From Motiliproteus sp036961355 (GTDB lineage Bacteria; Pseudomonadota; Gammaproteobacteria; Pseudomonadales; Balneatricaceae), in assembly GCA_036961355.1 (NCBI GenBank), contig JBALVL010000005.1, positions 1 through 64,000 of the forward strand: a stretch of DNA of 64,000 nt. Direction: 5' to 3'. Shown here in pieces: positions 43,419 through 52,173 of this stretch. The notes under the pieces are model-generated. The model saw only the letters and a list, made by a program, of their open reading frames with translations, was not told where the DNA came from and did no database searches. Position numbers and translations under genes: made by a program. Position 1 is the first letter of the stretch. Each line of letters begins with the position of its first letter.

Positions 43419-44298
43419 TACGCATCTGCACCTCGTGGCTGATCGTTACCCCTTCACCGCGATCACGAATATCCAAATTCAGCTGTACCAGCGCATTACG
43501 CTGCAGGGTAGCGGGAACCATCACAAACCCACCGCTGGCGCCCTTGGCCAGCAGCGACCGTTTCGGTACTTGCTCGCTGCCGCCACCAAAACCGCCGGGG
43601 GTTGGCTGCGGTGTGTCGATAAAACCGTAATCTCCGTAGCGGAACAGCTGGCCATCGGCACCGATGCAAAAACTCACCGGTGCTGTGACCATGAACCAGC
43701 GCTTACTCGGCGAATCGAGCGGAAATTGATGGGAGGCTTGCAGCAACACGGTGACCTCAGTACTGCCTTCCAGTACCGAGCCGGTATCGATTTCCGATGA
43801 GATTGCAGACGATGCCGACAATGCATAGATATCGGCAGTATTGATCGGGTAAACCGCCGCCCGGCTGATCGACCCCAGAGAACTGCTTACCGGCGGTGCA
43901 CCACCCACTTCAAATGGCACCGAGCTAAACGATGCCGCAGACCCCAGCCGTGGCAAGCTGGTGTAGATCGAGCCCCCCAACGCCGGCACAAACTCGAGGC
44001 AATCACCCTGATTATCACCACTAAGCGAACCATCAAGATCGATCACCCGAACGCTGTTGGGCAACGCCCCGCGCAGCTCACGGGTGATCTTCTCAACCAC
44101 CATCCGCGCGGCAGAACCTTCACGTTCACGCACCGCGGTATCCATATAACTTTGCGAACTGTTAACAATAAACTGAGTGGTGCCAAACGACATGATGGCC
44201 AACACCACGATCACGATGATCAATTCAATTAACGTAAAACCGCGCTGCTTGGCTGCGTCCGCCATTAACCACGAGTCTATCAAAGTCCGGCGAGACAT
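43408..44298 (-). CDS. mshO: MSHA minor pilin MshO
   Basis: 296 residues. Type IV prepilin signature KQRGFTLIELIIVIVVLAIM with cleavage after the glycine. The size, large variable C-terminal head and order between mshD and mshP fit MshO. The start shares one base with the mshD stop (TGATG). The head includes a glycine-rich loop (PGGFGGGSEQ). It is expected in the tip complex of minor pilins. Confidence 0.85.
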   Translation of the reverse strand: MSRRTLIDSWLMADAAKQRGFTLIELIIVIVVLAIMSFGTTQFIVNSSQSYMDTAVREREGSAARMVVEKITRELRGALPNSVRVIDLDGSLSGDNQGDCLEFVPALGGSIYTSLPRLGSAASFSSVPFEVGGAPPVSSSLGSISRAAVYPINTADIYALSASSAISSEIDTGSVLEGSTEVTVLLQASHQFPLDSPSKRWFMVTAPVSFCIGADGQLFRYGDYGFIDTPQPTPGGFGGGSEQVPKRSLLAKGASGGFVMVPATLQRNALVQLNLDIRDRGEGVTISHEVQMRNVP

Positions 44299-44846
44299 CA
44301 GTAGTTACCCCGGTAAACGTTAAACACCAACGGCGTCTGACCCGATGGCGTGACCGTAATAGTTATCAGTTTGGCATCGCTGTTACTTGCCAGCCCCAGA
44401 GCGTTGCCAGCATAAGAAACGCCAGCTTCGACCCGATAACCCTGATAGTCGGATCGAATATTGCCCTGCGAATCGAGCGGTGGCGATTCATTAAGGCCGT
44501 TGTAATCATCGACATCGTTAAAGTTGTTACTACCACCACCACGGGACTCGCCGCTTTCACTGCCCAACACCCCACTACAATTGGCGGCCGAGGCTGTTCC
44601 ACACGCGGGAACGCCGCCCACCGGCGAGTTGTGATCAAAACGTTTGGTTTGTATCTCGTCGGCATAGGCTTGTACCAACTCGATGGCCTTAGTCTGCCAT
44701 AGCGTATCAGCACCGTACTCGGCGCTAAATTTTAGCGACTGCGCCATCGTCAGTAGCGCGATCGACAAAACCGCAATGGTGATCACCAGCTCGATCAGCG
44801 TGAAGCCCGCCGAAGTCGATAACTGCCTAGTTACTGGTGCAGTCAT
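44298..44846 (-). CDS. mshD: MSHA minor pilin MshD
   Basis: 182 residues with the prepilin signature SAGFTLIELVITIAVLSIAL. The segment NDVDDYNGLNE is typical of MshD. A serine-, glycine- and asparagine-rich loop precedes it. Its start overlaps mshC by 20 bp, so these minor pilin genes are tightly coupled. Confidence 0.87.
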   Translation of the reverse strand: MTAPVTRQLSTSAGFTLIELVITIAVLSIALLTMAQSLKFSAEYGADTLWQTKAIELVQAYADEIQTKRFDHNSPVGGVPACGTASAANCSGVLGSESGESRGGGSNNFNDVDDYNGLNESPPLDSQGNIRSDYQGYRVEAGVSYAGNALGLASNSDAKLITITVTPSGQTPLVFNVYRGNY

Positions 44847-45351
44847 TTTTATCTACCGCCTGATAGGCGTAACCGGCCAGCGACAAACAGACCAACGCGC
44901 CGGAGGCATTAAAAGCCAGGTTCGTGAGTACCCCGCTGAGATTGCCCAAATTGTCGAATACAACCTCGTAGCTATGGCTACTACTGATCGGCTGACCATT
45001 GGGATCGGTTAGCTGGCCGTTGTTGTTAACGACACTCTGCTGTTTCAGGTCGAGCCAGTTGTTGGCGGGCGGGATATTCACCTGCACCTGTAGCAACCAG
45101 TCGCCGGGACGACTGAGTCGCAACCGCACATTCTGATCGTTACGGTTAAGCGCTGTCTGCTGCGCCACGCGAGCGATCGAAATCAACTGGTCTTTGAGCT
45201 GCAGGTCGTCATAGGTTTGAGTATTGCCAAAGCGAGAGATCGCCACGGCGGAAAGGATGCCCAACAGGGCAATAACAACGATCAGCTCGACCATTGTAAA
45301 ACCCGCCGCATTGCAAGGCGCAACGCGGCGGTTATAGGGGGGGCAAGACAC
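44827..45351 (-). CDS. mshC: MSHA minor pilin MshC
   Basis: 174 residues with prepilin signature AAGFTMVELIVVIALLGILS. The leader of about 17 residues precedes the cleavage glycine. Head with two C-terminal cysteines. Order after the major pilin and before mshD identifies it as MshC; sequence alone would only say minor pilin. Confidence 0.83.
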   Translation of the reverse strand: MSCPPYNRRVAPCNAAGFTMVELIVVIALLGILSAVAISRFGNTQTYDDLQLKDQLISIARVAQQTALNRNDQNVRLRLSRPGDWLLQVQVNIPPANNWLDLKQQSVVNNNGQLTDPNGQPISSSHSYEVVFDNLGNLSGVLTNLAFNASGALVCLSLAGYAYQAVDKNDCTSN

Positions 45352-45361
45352 TCGCTGAACT

Positions 45362-45859
45362 TTATGACTCGCCGTCGGCGTTTACATTGACCGCTCGAGA
45401 GTTACTGTTGTAAATAATGGTACGGTCGTTGCCATCGCTGTTCGGCGTACTGTAGGTATAGGTACATTCAATATCTGCTACTGATTCGCTTGTAGTATAA
45501 TCAGAATCTGCTCCTGATACTGTAGGCGCATTGGTTTGCAACAACCCTTCCCAGACTTCAACACAGTCCAACGTATTCGAATTGGTTGAGCTCATCGGTG
45601 CTTCCGATGCGTTTACGAACATTGTACCGTCGCCAAAGCCGCTAACCTCAGCACCACTGGCGGTTGCCTCAGCGATAGCCTGCGCCCGGATCAGCGCCAC
45701 ACCGGTGGCGAAACCGGCACCGGCACCACTAACTGCAGCGGTATGGGCATCGTCGGTGACATTAATAAAACGTGGCAGCGCCACAGCCGATAAAATACCT
45801 AATAACGCGATCACTACGATCAATTCAATAATCGTAAAACCGGATGCTTTCTTGTTCAT
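45362..45859 (-). CDS. mshA: MSHA major pilin MshA
   Basis: 165 residues. A short leader (MNKKASG) precedes the mature start FTIIELIVVIALLGILSAVA, the class of type IV major pilins. AAGGAG lies just upstream of the ATG, the strongest ribosome site in the locus, and a 134 bp spacer precedes it, which could hold a separate promoter as expected for an abundant pilin. Two cysteines (LDCVEVW, IECTYTY) form the usual disulfide. A separate mshB-type pilin is not seen. Confidence 0.9.
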   Translation of the reverse strand: MNKKASGFTIIELIVVIALLGILSAVALPRFINVTDDAHTAAVSGAGAGFATGVALIRAQAIAEATASGAEVSGFGDGTMFVNASEAPMSSTNSNTLDCVEVWEGLLQTNAPTVSGADSDYTTSESVADIECTYTYSTPNSDGNDRTIIYNSNSRAVNVNADGES

Positions 45860-45993
45860 AACAACTCCTTAGGTAATACCGCAATATATAGCGCCAACGG
45901 TATCCTAGTAATTAATCGAGTCAACCCTATTGGGTTAATAATTTTAAAAACTACGCGGATTGTAGCTATTCATTCGAATATTCATTTAGACAT

Positions 45994-46584
45994 TTATTTC
46001 AATACTTCGGCTACCGGCCTGTTATAAGGGGTAACATCAATGACCAAGCTTAGTCCCGATGGCGACACCATCGTTTCGTGATCAGTTCCGTTATCGGCCG
46101 ACCTTTTGGCAAACTTTAACCTTAATCCGACCCGCTGATCGGCAGCCCGTTCAAACCCCTCCATCGCTTCACGATAACGAAAGCGGTAAACCAACACCCG
46201 CTGTTGCAAGTCGAAATACCAGTTGCCGGGCTCTGCCTGCTGCGCCGCTTGCGCGTCCAACTCACCCAGATAGTTACTCGGCGGCACCATCACACCCTCA
46301 AGCAGGCGCATCGGGTTGGCGCCTTCAAGGTCCGTCAGTAAACCCGGTTGTCGACCTGCCACGGCACTGGAGAGCCGCATGTTCAGCCCCGCCTGCAGCC
46401 AGCCGCTAACACCATCAAAAGCCGCATGCTCGGCATCGACCACAATATTCATATACTGACGATAGGTGGCCGTGGCCAGTATCACTATCAGCAGTCCGGC
46501 AACCACCAGCTCCAACATCGAAAAGCCGCGTTGCTGCCGCAACCCCCGATTCTGTCTTGGTATCGGGGAATTAGCCGTTAACAC
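45994..46584 (-). CDS. mshF: MSHA biogenesis protein MshF (pilin-like)
   Basis: About 196 residues if it starts at the GTG at 46584, which has GGGAG ten bases before and overlaps mshG by 14 bp; the start is uncertain because no ATG precedes the hydrophobic segment. The prepilin-like segment is QQRGFSMLELVVAGLLIVIL. The head ends in SLVIDVTPYNRP. Its place between mshG and mshA is that of mshF. Confidence 0.75.
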   Translation of the reverse strand: MLTANSPIPRQNRGLRQQRGFSMLELVVAGLLIVILATATYRQYMNIVVDAEHAAFDGVSGWLQAGLNMRLSSAVAGRQPGLLTDLEGANPMRLLEGVMVPPSNYLGELDAQAAQQAEPGNWYFDLQQRVLVYRFRYREAMEGFERAADQRVGLRLKFAKRSADNGTDHETMVSPSGLSLVIDVTPYNRPVAEVLK

Positions 46585-47809
46585 TGCTATTGAGCTCCCA
46601 CAACGGCAGGAATACACCCAGAGCCAGCACCAGCACCATGGCTCCGATCGCCACAATCAAAATCGGCTCGATCGCACTGGCCAAACCTTTAAGGTCATAC
46701 TCAACCTCCTGATCGTAAAAATCAGCGGCCTCTTCGAGCAATTCATCAACGTTTCCGGTCTCTTCACCGACCGCCAGCATCTGCAATACCAACGGGCTAA
46801 ACATCTCCGTTTCATGGGCGGTGCGGGTAAAACTTTCGCCGCGCTCAATACCGCGTCGCATCCCATGAACCTTGTTACCGATATAGGTGTTGCCGACAGC
46901 ACCCGATACGATCGCCAGCCCTTGCTCGATCGGAATACCGGCGCGCATAACCAGCGCAAAGGTGCGCGAAAATCGCCCCAGTGTAATCCTCTGAAATAGG
47001 CCACCAACCACCGGTAACCGCAGCTTGATCCGGTCCCACTTCATCAGACCTGCGTCGGTCTTGATATATCGATTAAAGCTCACCAGCGCGCAAACCAGCG
47101 CGCCAATAATGATGTACCAGTAATCGACGGTAAAATCGGAAACGCTGATCAGCACTTGTGTCTGCCACGGTAACTCCGCACCCAAACTGGCAAACACCCC
47201 GGCAAAAGCCGGTATCACGAAGACGTTGATCACCCCCATCGCGACGGCGATCGCGATCATCACAAAGGTTGGATAGCGGGTCGCGGCTTTGAGGTTTTTT
47301 ATCGTGGTTCGCTCTAGCTCCAGGTGCTTGGAGATCTGCGAAAAGGCGTCGTCCAGGTTACCGGTATTCTCACCGACGTGAATTAAGCTGATGTAGAGAC
47401 GGCTGAAAATTTTCGGGTGCTGTGACATCGCGCCACTGATGGTGTGTCCCTGCTCCAGATCTGCGGCGATCGCGTTAAGGGTCTCTTGGAACAGTGGGTT
47501 ACGTACCGATATCGCCAACCCACGCATCGCCCGAGTGATCGGCACACCCGCCTTAGTCAGACTTCGCATCTGGCGGCTGAAGATAATCAATTCATCGATC
47601 GATACCTTCTGTAGAAAGCGCGGCATCCGCAGCTCGACATTGGCGCTGGAACCGCCTTTCGTCGCGCGGGCTTTCGCTGCCGTGATACTGATCGGGGTGA
47701 CCTGTTTATCTGTCAGCAGATTAGCCACCTGCCCGGCACTGGCAGCGTCTAGTTGGCCTTTTACGCGTCCGCCAGCAGAATCCCGGCCGATGTAATCAAA
47801 CAGAGACAT
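46571..47809 (-). CDS. mshG: MSHA inner-membrane platform protein MshG
   Basis: 412 residues, GspF/PilC family with two homologous cytoplasmic domains and three or four membrane helices. Segments such as DELIIFSRQMRSLTKAGVPI and VGEETGNVDELLEEAADFY are diagnostic. It forms the rotor platform for the MshE motor. Follows mshE by four bases. Confidence 0.94.
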   Translation of the reverse strand: MSLFDYIGRDSAGGRVKGQLDAASAGQVANLLTDKQVTPISITAAKARATKGGSSANVELRMPRFLQKVSIDELIIFSRQMRSLTKAGVPITRAMRGLAISVRNPLFQETLNAIAADLEQGHTISGAMSQHPKIFSRLYISLIHVGENTGNLDDAFSQISKHLELERTTIKNLKAATRYPTFVMIAIAVAMGVINVFVIPAFAGVFASLGAELPWQTQVLISVSDFTVDYWYIIIGALVCALVSFNRYIKTDAGLMKWDRIKLRLPVVGGLFQRITLGRFSRTFALVMRAGIPIEQGLAIVSGAVGNTYIGNKVHGMRRGIERGESFTRTAHETEMFSPLVLQMLAVGEETGNVDELLEEAADFYDQEVEYDLKGLASAIEPILIVAIGAMVLVLALGVFLPLWELNSSVNG

Positions 47810-47813
47810 AGGC

Positions 47814-49613
47814 TCAGCTATCCATCGGTTCGAGGCTCAAACCGGCACTGGATTGCGAGCCGGAAACCGTCTGATTTGACTGTGCCTTGCTGTTGATAAC
47901 ACTGGCAGCTATCTCCTCCATCTGCTCGGTCACCCGGAACACCTCCTCCAGCGTCGTCAACCCTTTGGAAGCGTATTCCAGCGCACTCTGTGCTAGGGTC
48001 TTAAACCCGGACGAATGGCGCGCCGCATGCGCAAAGGAGGCGGTATCACCGATACGCAGGGCATCGGTCATAGCGTCATCGAGTTCAAGCAGTTCGAAGA
48101 TACCAATACGGCCGCTGTAGCCGGTGTTATTGCAGTAGGTACAGCCCTTACCATGGCTGAGCTGCAAGGCGTGACTTTCCGCGCCCATCTGCTCTTCCAG
48201 CCAAGCCTGTTCGATATAGGAGGGCAGATACGCCCCCTTACAGTGAGCACAGATCCGCCGCACAAGCCGTTGCGCCAATACACCGCGCAGTGCCGATGCC
48301 GCCATAAACCCTTCCACGCCGATATCGACCAGCCGCATTGCCGAGCTGATCGAATCATTGGTATGCAAGGTTGATAACACCAGGTGGCCGGTCATCGCCG
48401 CACGCAGTGCGATCGATGCCGTCTCGTTATCCCGGATCTCTCCCACCAGCAGAATATCCGGATCCTGCCGTAACGTCGCTCGCAGTACACTGGCGAAGGT
48501 CAGGCCGATCTTGGGATTGACATTGACCTGGTTGATCCGTTCGAGCCGGTACTCCACCGGGTCTTCCACCGAGATAATCTTCTTGGCGGGTTCGTTGAGC
48601 TCCATCAAAGCGCCGTAGAGCGTGGTAGTTTTACCGCTACCGGTCGGGCCAGTCACCAGAATCAGGCCGTGCGGTTGATGGATCAAACGGCGAAAGCGCC
48701 GCAGGATATCAGCCGGCAGACCCACCTTTTCTAGACCGATGGCGCTGCCGGACTGGTCCAGCAATCGCATCACCACCGATTCACCGTTCTGGATCGGCAT
48801 GGTCGATATTCGGACATCGATATTTCGACCGCTGACACTCATGTTAAAGCGGCCATCCTGCGGCAGCCGTTTCTCCGAGATATTCAGCTCGGCCATCAAT
48901 TTAAGCCGCAGCACCAGCGCGTTGGCTACACGGGTCTCTTTAACCACCTGTTCCTGCAGCACCCCATCGATGCGCTGGCGAATACGCAGTACCTTCTCGT
49001 CGGGCTCGATATGGATATCCGAGGCCTTCACCTGCACCGCATCTTCAAAGATCGTCTGCAGCAACTTTACCACCGGCACTTCGGAATCTTCGGTGGCGGT
49101 CAGATCGGCGATATCAAAGGCATCTTCGGCGATCTCTTCGTCCAGCTCACCGGCAAGGTTGGAGATCTCATCGGTGCGGCGATACATCTGATCGAGCGTA
49201 CCCAGCAACTGACTTTCGGGTACCACCGCCTGCTTCAGCGGTTTGGGCAACAACCGCTGCATCTCATCGAAGGCAAACAGATCCATCGGGTCGGCCATAC
49301 CGATCAAAAAATGGTCGTCGTGCTCTTTTAACACCACCGCGCGAAAACGCCGGGCGTGCGCCTCCGACAGTTTCATCACTTCACGCTGGTTAAATTTGTA
49401 ATGGGTCAGCTCAACCGCCGGAATCTGCAACTGCTGCGACAAGAACTCGATAAAGCGATTTTCGCTTACCATACCCAGCGCCACGAGGGTGCGACCCAGC
49501 TTCTGGCCTGTCTGCTTCTGCTTGGCCAACGCCTCCATCAACTGGGGCTCGGTGATAACAGAGTTCTGGACCAACAGATCGCCGATCCGTATTTTTTTAC
49601 CCGGGGCCGCCAT
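47814..49613 (-). CDS. mshE: MSHA assembly ATPase MshE with MshEN domain
   Basis: 599 residues. The N-terminal MshEN domain (about 1-140) has the two 24-residue motifs: RIGDLLVQNSVITEPQLMEA and the repeat with KLGRTLVALGMV. In V. cholerae MshE this domain binds c-di-GMP. The GspE ATPase core follows with Walker A GPTGSGKTT (322-330), ISVEDPVEY and a four-cysteine zinc motif (CAHC, CTYC). It powers pilus extension. The usual RLG of the MshEN motif is RIG here (R9-G11). Confidence 0.95.
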   Translation of the reverse strand: MAAPGKKIRIGDLLVQNSVITEPQLMEALAKQKQTGQKLGRTLVALGMVSENRFIEFLSQQLQIPAVELTHYKFNQREVMKLSEAHARRFRAVVLKEHDDHFLIGMADPMDLFAFDEMQRLLPKPLKQAVVPESQLLGTLDQMYRRTDEISNLAGELDEEIAEDAFDIADLTATEDSEVPVVKLLQTIFEDAVQVKASDIHIEPDEKVLRIRQRIDGVLQEQVVKETRVANALVLRLKLMAELNISEKRLPQDGRFNMSVSGRNIDVRISTMPIQNGESVVMRLLDQSGSAIGLEKVGLPADILRRFRRLIHQPHGLILVTGPTGSGKTTTLYGALMELNEPAKKIISVEDPVEYRLERINQVNVNPKIGLTFASVLRATLRQDPDILLVGEIRDNETASIALRAAMTGHLVLSTLHTNDSISSAMRLVDIGVEGFMAASALRGVLAQRLVRRICAHCKGAYLPSYIEQAWLEEQMGAESHALQLSHGKGCTYCNNTGYSGRIGIFELLELDDAMTDALRIGDTASFAHAARHSSGFKTLAQSALEYASKGLTTLEEVFRVTEQMEEIAASVINSKAQSNQTVSGSQSSAGLSLEPMDS

Positions 49614-49699
49614 GCTTACTCCTGCCTATACCGCTACTTTTTATCGCTACGTTTTTTCACAAACAAGTATCGCTGCTTTGTATTGCTATGCGGTTGAGA

Positions 49700-51205
49700 T
49701 CAACCGCCCAGCCGCGACAGTCGCTGACCCGCATAATCGGATAACGCCCGCGACAAGCCGGGGATTCTCAACACGTTCTGGTAGGCCTCGCGAGCCTGCC
49801 GGGTCTGCTGCATCGACTCCAACGATAGCGCCAACCCGATCCACCAGGCAGGCTCATCCGAGCGCAGACTCAACAACCGATGATAGATCGCTGCCGCCTG
49901 CTGATGCTGCCCCGCGGCCTGTTGCGCTGCGGCCAGAATCTGGTGGTATTCGGGGTCAGCAGCAACGGCCGGCAGCTGCGGATTTAATAGCTCGATCGCT
50001 TGCGACAACTGACTATTTTGTATCAGCAGCCGTGCCTTGAGCTTACGTAAACCCGGGTGATACGGATCAAGCTCAAGTCCTTTATCGATCAACTGCTGCG
50101 CCTGCACGGTTTGCTGGCTGCCGATCTGCAACGTTGCCAATAGCGTCCGGCTCTCCGATGCAACCGGGTGCACTGCGATGTAGCTGCGCAGTTGCTGCTG
50201 CGCCTGAGTCAACTGACGAGCGTTGACCAGGCGGGTCATCTTGACAGCCATCCCCCGGTCCTGCTGTTGCGGTGTTTGCTGCACCATCTTATTCAGCGAC
50301 TGATCGCTTGCCGTTGCAGTGTGGCTATCGGGTTGCCCTTTTATTTGTGCATCCACACTTTGGCTGGTTTGCAGCTCAGCCTCTTTCTTTTGAGCCGCTG
50401 CAACAGGTTTAGCCCGGGGCGTACGGTCAGCCTGAGCGGAACGTTTGGCTTGGGGGGCTACGGTTACCGCGGCAGTCTCGCTCTTTTTAACCGCTATGGG
50501 TGCGGCCGGCATCACAGCGTTATCAGCAGTGTCCGGAGTTGCCAAACGTTTAGCCTGCTGAGGTAACAGTTCGATCTTGACTAACAGTTGGTGCCCTTCA
50601 GCCTGGTCACCGCCCACCACGCTAAAGCGTGCTGCCTGAGTTGTGCTCAGTTTAAGCGTCAGCCCCTCCTCCCCGTTCAGCCATTCGGCAGAACCGATCT
50701 GGGAAGGCGGCTTTGGTAGCTGCTGGTTGAGCGATGGAGCCAGCACCACCGGCCCCAGTATCAGAGTGAACTGCTGCCCGGTACTGACCTCCACCCGCCT
50801 CAACGGCGCTTGATTGAGCCCTAACCGCAACTGCAGATAGCGCCCGTTTATCCGCCACTGCTGCTGTTCAATTTCGGTTTGCACCGGTAACGCTGGCGAT
50901 GGTTGTTGTGATAGTTGTTCTGGGGACAGCTGCGATGACTGCGTACCGGTCAGTGTTGTCACCACAGGTGTCGGTACCGCCTGATCCACAATGGCCTGAT
51001 CGCCAGCAGGCATGGCAACATTGCGGTTATACAGCCACAACCCCAATACGGAAATTGCCACCAGAGCAGCCAACAGCAACGCTGGCAGCCAACGGGCTGG
51101 GGCTGTCGCCTGCCCCTGCACCGGAGTCATCGGCATCACAGCACTGTCTTTCGGGGACTGGCTCCGTTGATCAAGATCGCGCAACATGTCATTAACCAAA
51201 CTCAC
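49700..51205 (-). CDS. mshN: MSHA biogenesis protein MshN (TPR)
   Basis: 501 residues: a cytoplasmic N-terminus (MSLVNDMLRDLDQR), a membrane helix at about 39-60, a long periplasmic glutamine- and alanine-rich linker, and TPR repeats over the last 180 residues (for example RTLLATLQIGSQQTVQAQQL, RQAREAYQNVLRI). MshN is a periplasmic scaffold of the pilus machine. The start overlaps the mshM stop by four bases. Confidence 0.87.
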   Translation of the reverse strand: MSLVNDMLRDLDQRSQSPKDSAVMPMTPVQGQATAPARWLPALLLAALVAISVLGLWLYNRNVAMPAGDQAIVDQAVPTPVVTTLTGTQSSQLSPEQLSQQPSPALPVQTEIEQQQWRINGRYLQLRLGLNQAPLRRVEVSTGQQFTLILGPVVLAPSLNQQLPKPPSQIGSAEWLNGEEGLTLKLSTTQAARFSVVGGDQAEGHQLLVKIELLPQQAKRLATPDTADNAVMPAAPIAVKKSETAAVTVAPQAKRSAQADRTPRAKPVAAAQKKEAELQTSQSVDAQIKGQPDSHTATASDQSLNKMVQQTPQQQDRGMAVKMTRLVNARQLTQAQQQLRSYIAVHPVASESRTLLATLQIGSQQTVQAQQLIDKGLELDPYHPGLRKLKARLLIQNSQLSQAIELLNPQLPAVAADPEYHQILAAAQQAAGQHQQAAAIYHRLLSLRSDEPAWWIGLALSLESMQQTRQAREAYQNVLRIPGLSRALSDYAGQRLSRLGG

Positions 51206-52161
51206 AGTGCGCCCCCCTGTTGCATCAACGACAGCAATGCCCAGGCTGATAATCCGGCCGCTATCAACGCGCCCGCAGCCAGACTGCGTATCGGCAATGC
51301 CTTGAGACTAACGCCTTCGGTATCATCAACCGCGATTTTGATATGACGCGGTAACACCTGACGCTCGCCTTTACCGTACGCCACCATCAGCGCTTTATGC
51401 GCCAGAATATTGATCAATCGAGGCGTGCCCTTGGCTGCCTGACACAGCTGTTTGACTGAGGCGGCATTAAACAGCGAGATGCCGTTGTAACCTGCCAGCG
51501 TCAGCCGGTGTTGCAGGTATTGACCCGTTCCCTCCTGATCAAGGTGCTTTAACTGGTAGGAGAAGGTGATCCGTTGCCGCAACTGCCGCAACGAGGTACG
51601 CCCCAGCAGTTCATCAAGTTCGGGCTGACCAAACAACACCACTTGAAATAACTTAGCGGTTTCCGTTTCCAGGTTGGTCAACAAGCGCAGCGCTTCGATG
51701 GTCTTTTCCGGCATTGCCTGCGCTTCATCGATAATCAATACCACCCGCTTGCCGCCGGCGGCCAACTCGATCAGCCTTTGATTGATCCGCTCGAGCAGAT
51801 CAAAACTGCCTTTCAGATTTTCCAACTCCACCCCCAACTCTCGGGCAAAGCTCATCCGGAAACCGTCGGGACTCAGGTAAGGATTAGGGACATAAGCACT
51901 GAGGGTGTTGTTTTCTGGAGGACTGTTTTCCGGGGAGCCGTTTTCCGAGCCCTTAGCATCAAGCGTATTGAGCACTTTACGACACAGCAATGTCTTGCCA
52001 GAGCCCACTTCACCAACAATTTTAACGAAGCCATCACCATTTTCCAGCGCTACCATAATCAGGTTTAACGCTTCCTGATGCGTCGGCAAGTTCAGAAAAA
52101 AATGAGTATTGGGCGTCAGTGTAAAGGGCAGTTCGTTGAGACCAAAAAAATTCTGATACAT
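51202..52161 (-). CDS. mshM: MSHA biogenesis ATPase MshM (ExeA-like)
   Basis: 319 residues. AAA ATPase with Walker A VGEVGSGKT near 50 and Walker B VVLIIDEAQA, then a C-terminal membrane helix (about 295-312). ExeA/MshM proteins use ATP to help place secretins through the cell wall. Between the Walker A helix and YVPNP there is an extra asparagine/proline-rich loop made of three five-residue repeats (ENGSP, ENSPP, ENNTL), absent from most relatives. Confidence 0.9.
   Translation of the reverse strand: MYQNFFGLNELPFTLTPNTHFFLNLPTHQEALNLIMVALENGDGFVKIVGEVGSGKTLLCRKVLNTLDAKGSENGSPENSPPENNTLSAYVPNPYLSPDGFRMSFARELGVELENLKGSFDLLERINQRLIELAAGGKRVVLIIDEAQAMPEKTIEALRLLTNLETETAKLFQVVLFGQPELDELLGRTSLRQLRQRITFSYQLKHLDQEGTGQYLQHRLTLAGYNGISLFNAASVKQLCQAAKGTPRLINILAHKALMVAYGKGERQVLPRHIKIAVDDTEGVSLKALPIRSLAAGALIAAGLSAWALLSLMQQGGAL
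51901..51945 (-). repeat. 15 bp tandem repeat inside mshM
   Basis: Three in-frame units begin GAAAAC: GAAAACGGCTCCCCG, GAAAACAGTCCTCCA and GAAAACAACACCCTC. They encode ENGSP, ENSPP and ENNTL at residues 73-87. Unit divergence indicates an expansion that is not very recent. Confidence 0.75.
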
Positions 52162-52173
52162 AGTTTCAACGGC

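Noticed and set aside
45860..45993. Sigma-54-like promoter before mshA (TTGGCGCTATATATTGCGG)
   Set aside because: The spacing between GG and GC is one base too long and the site is too close to the start codon.
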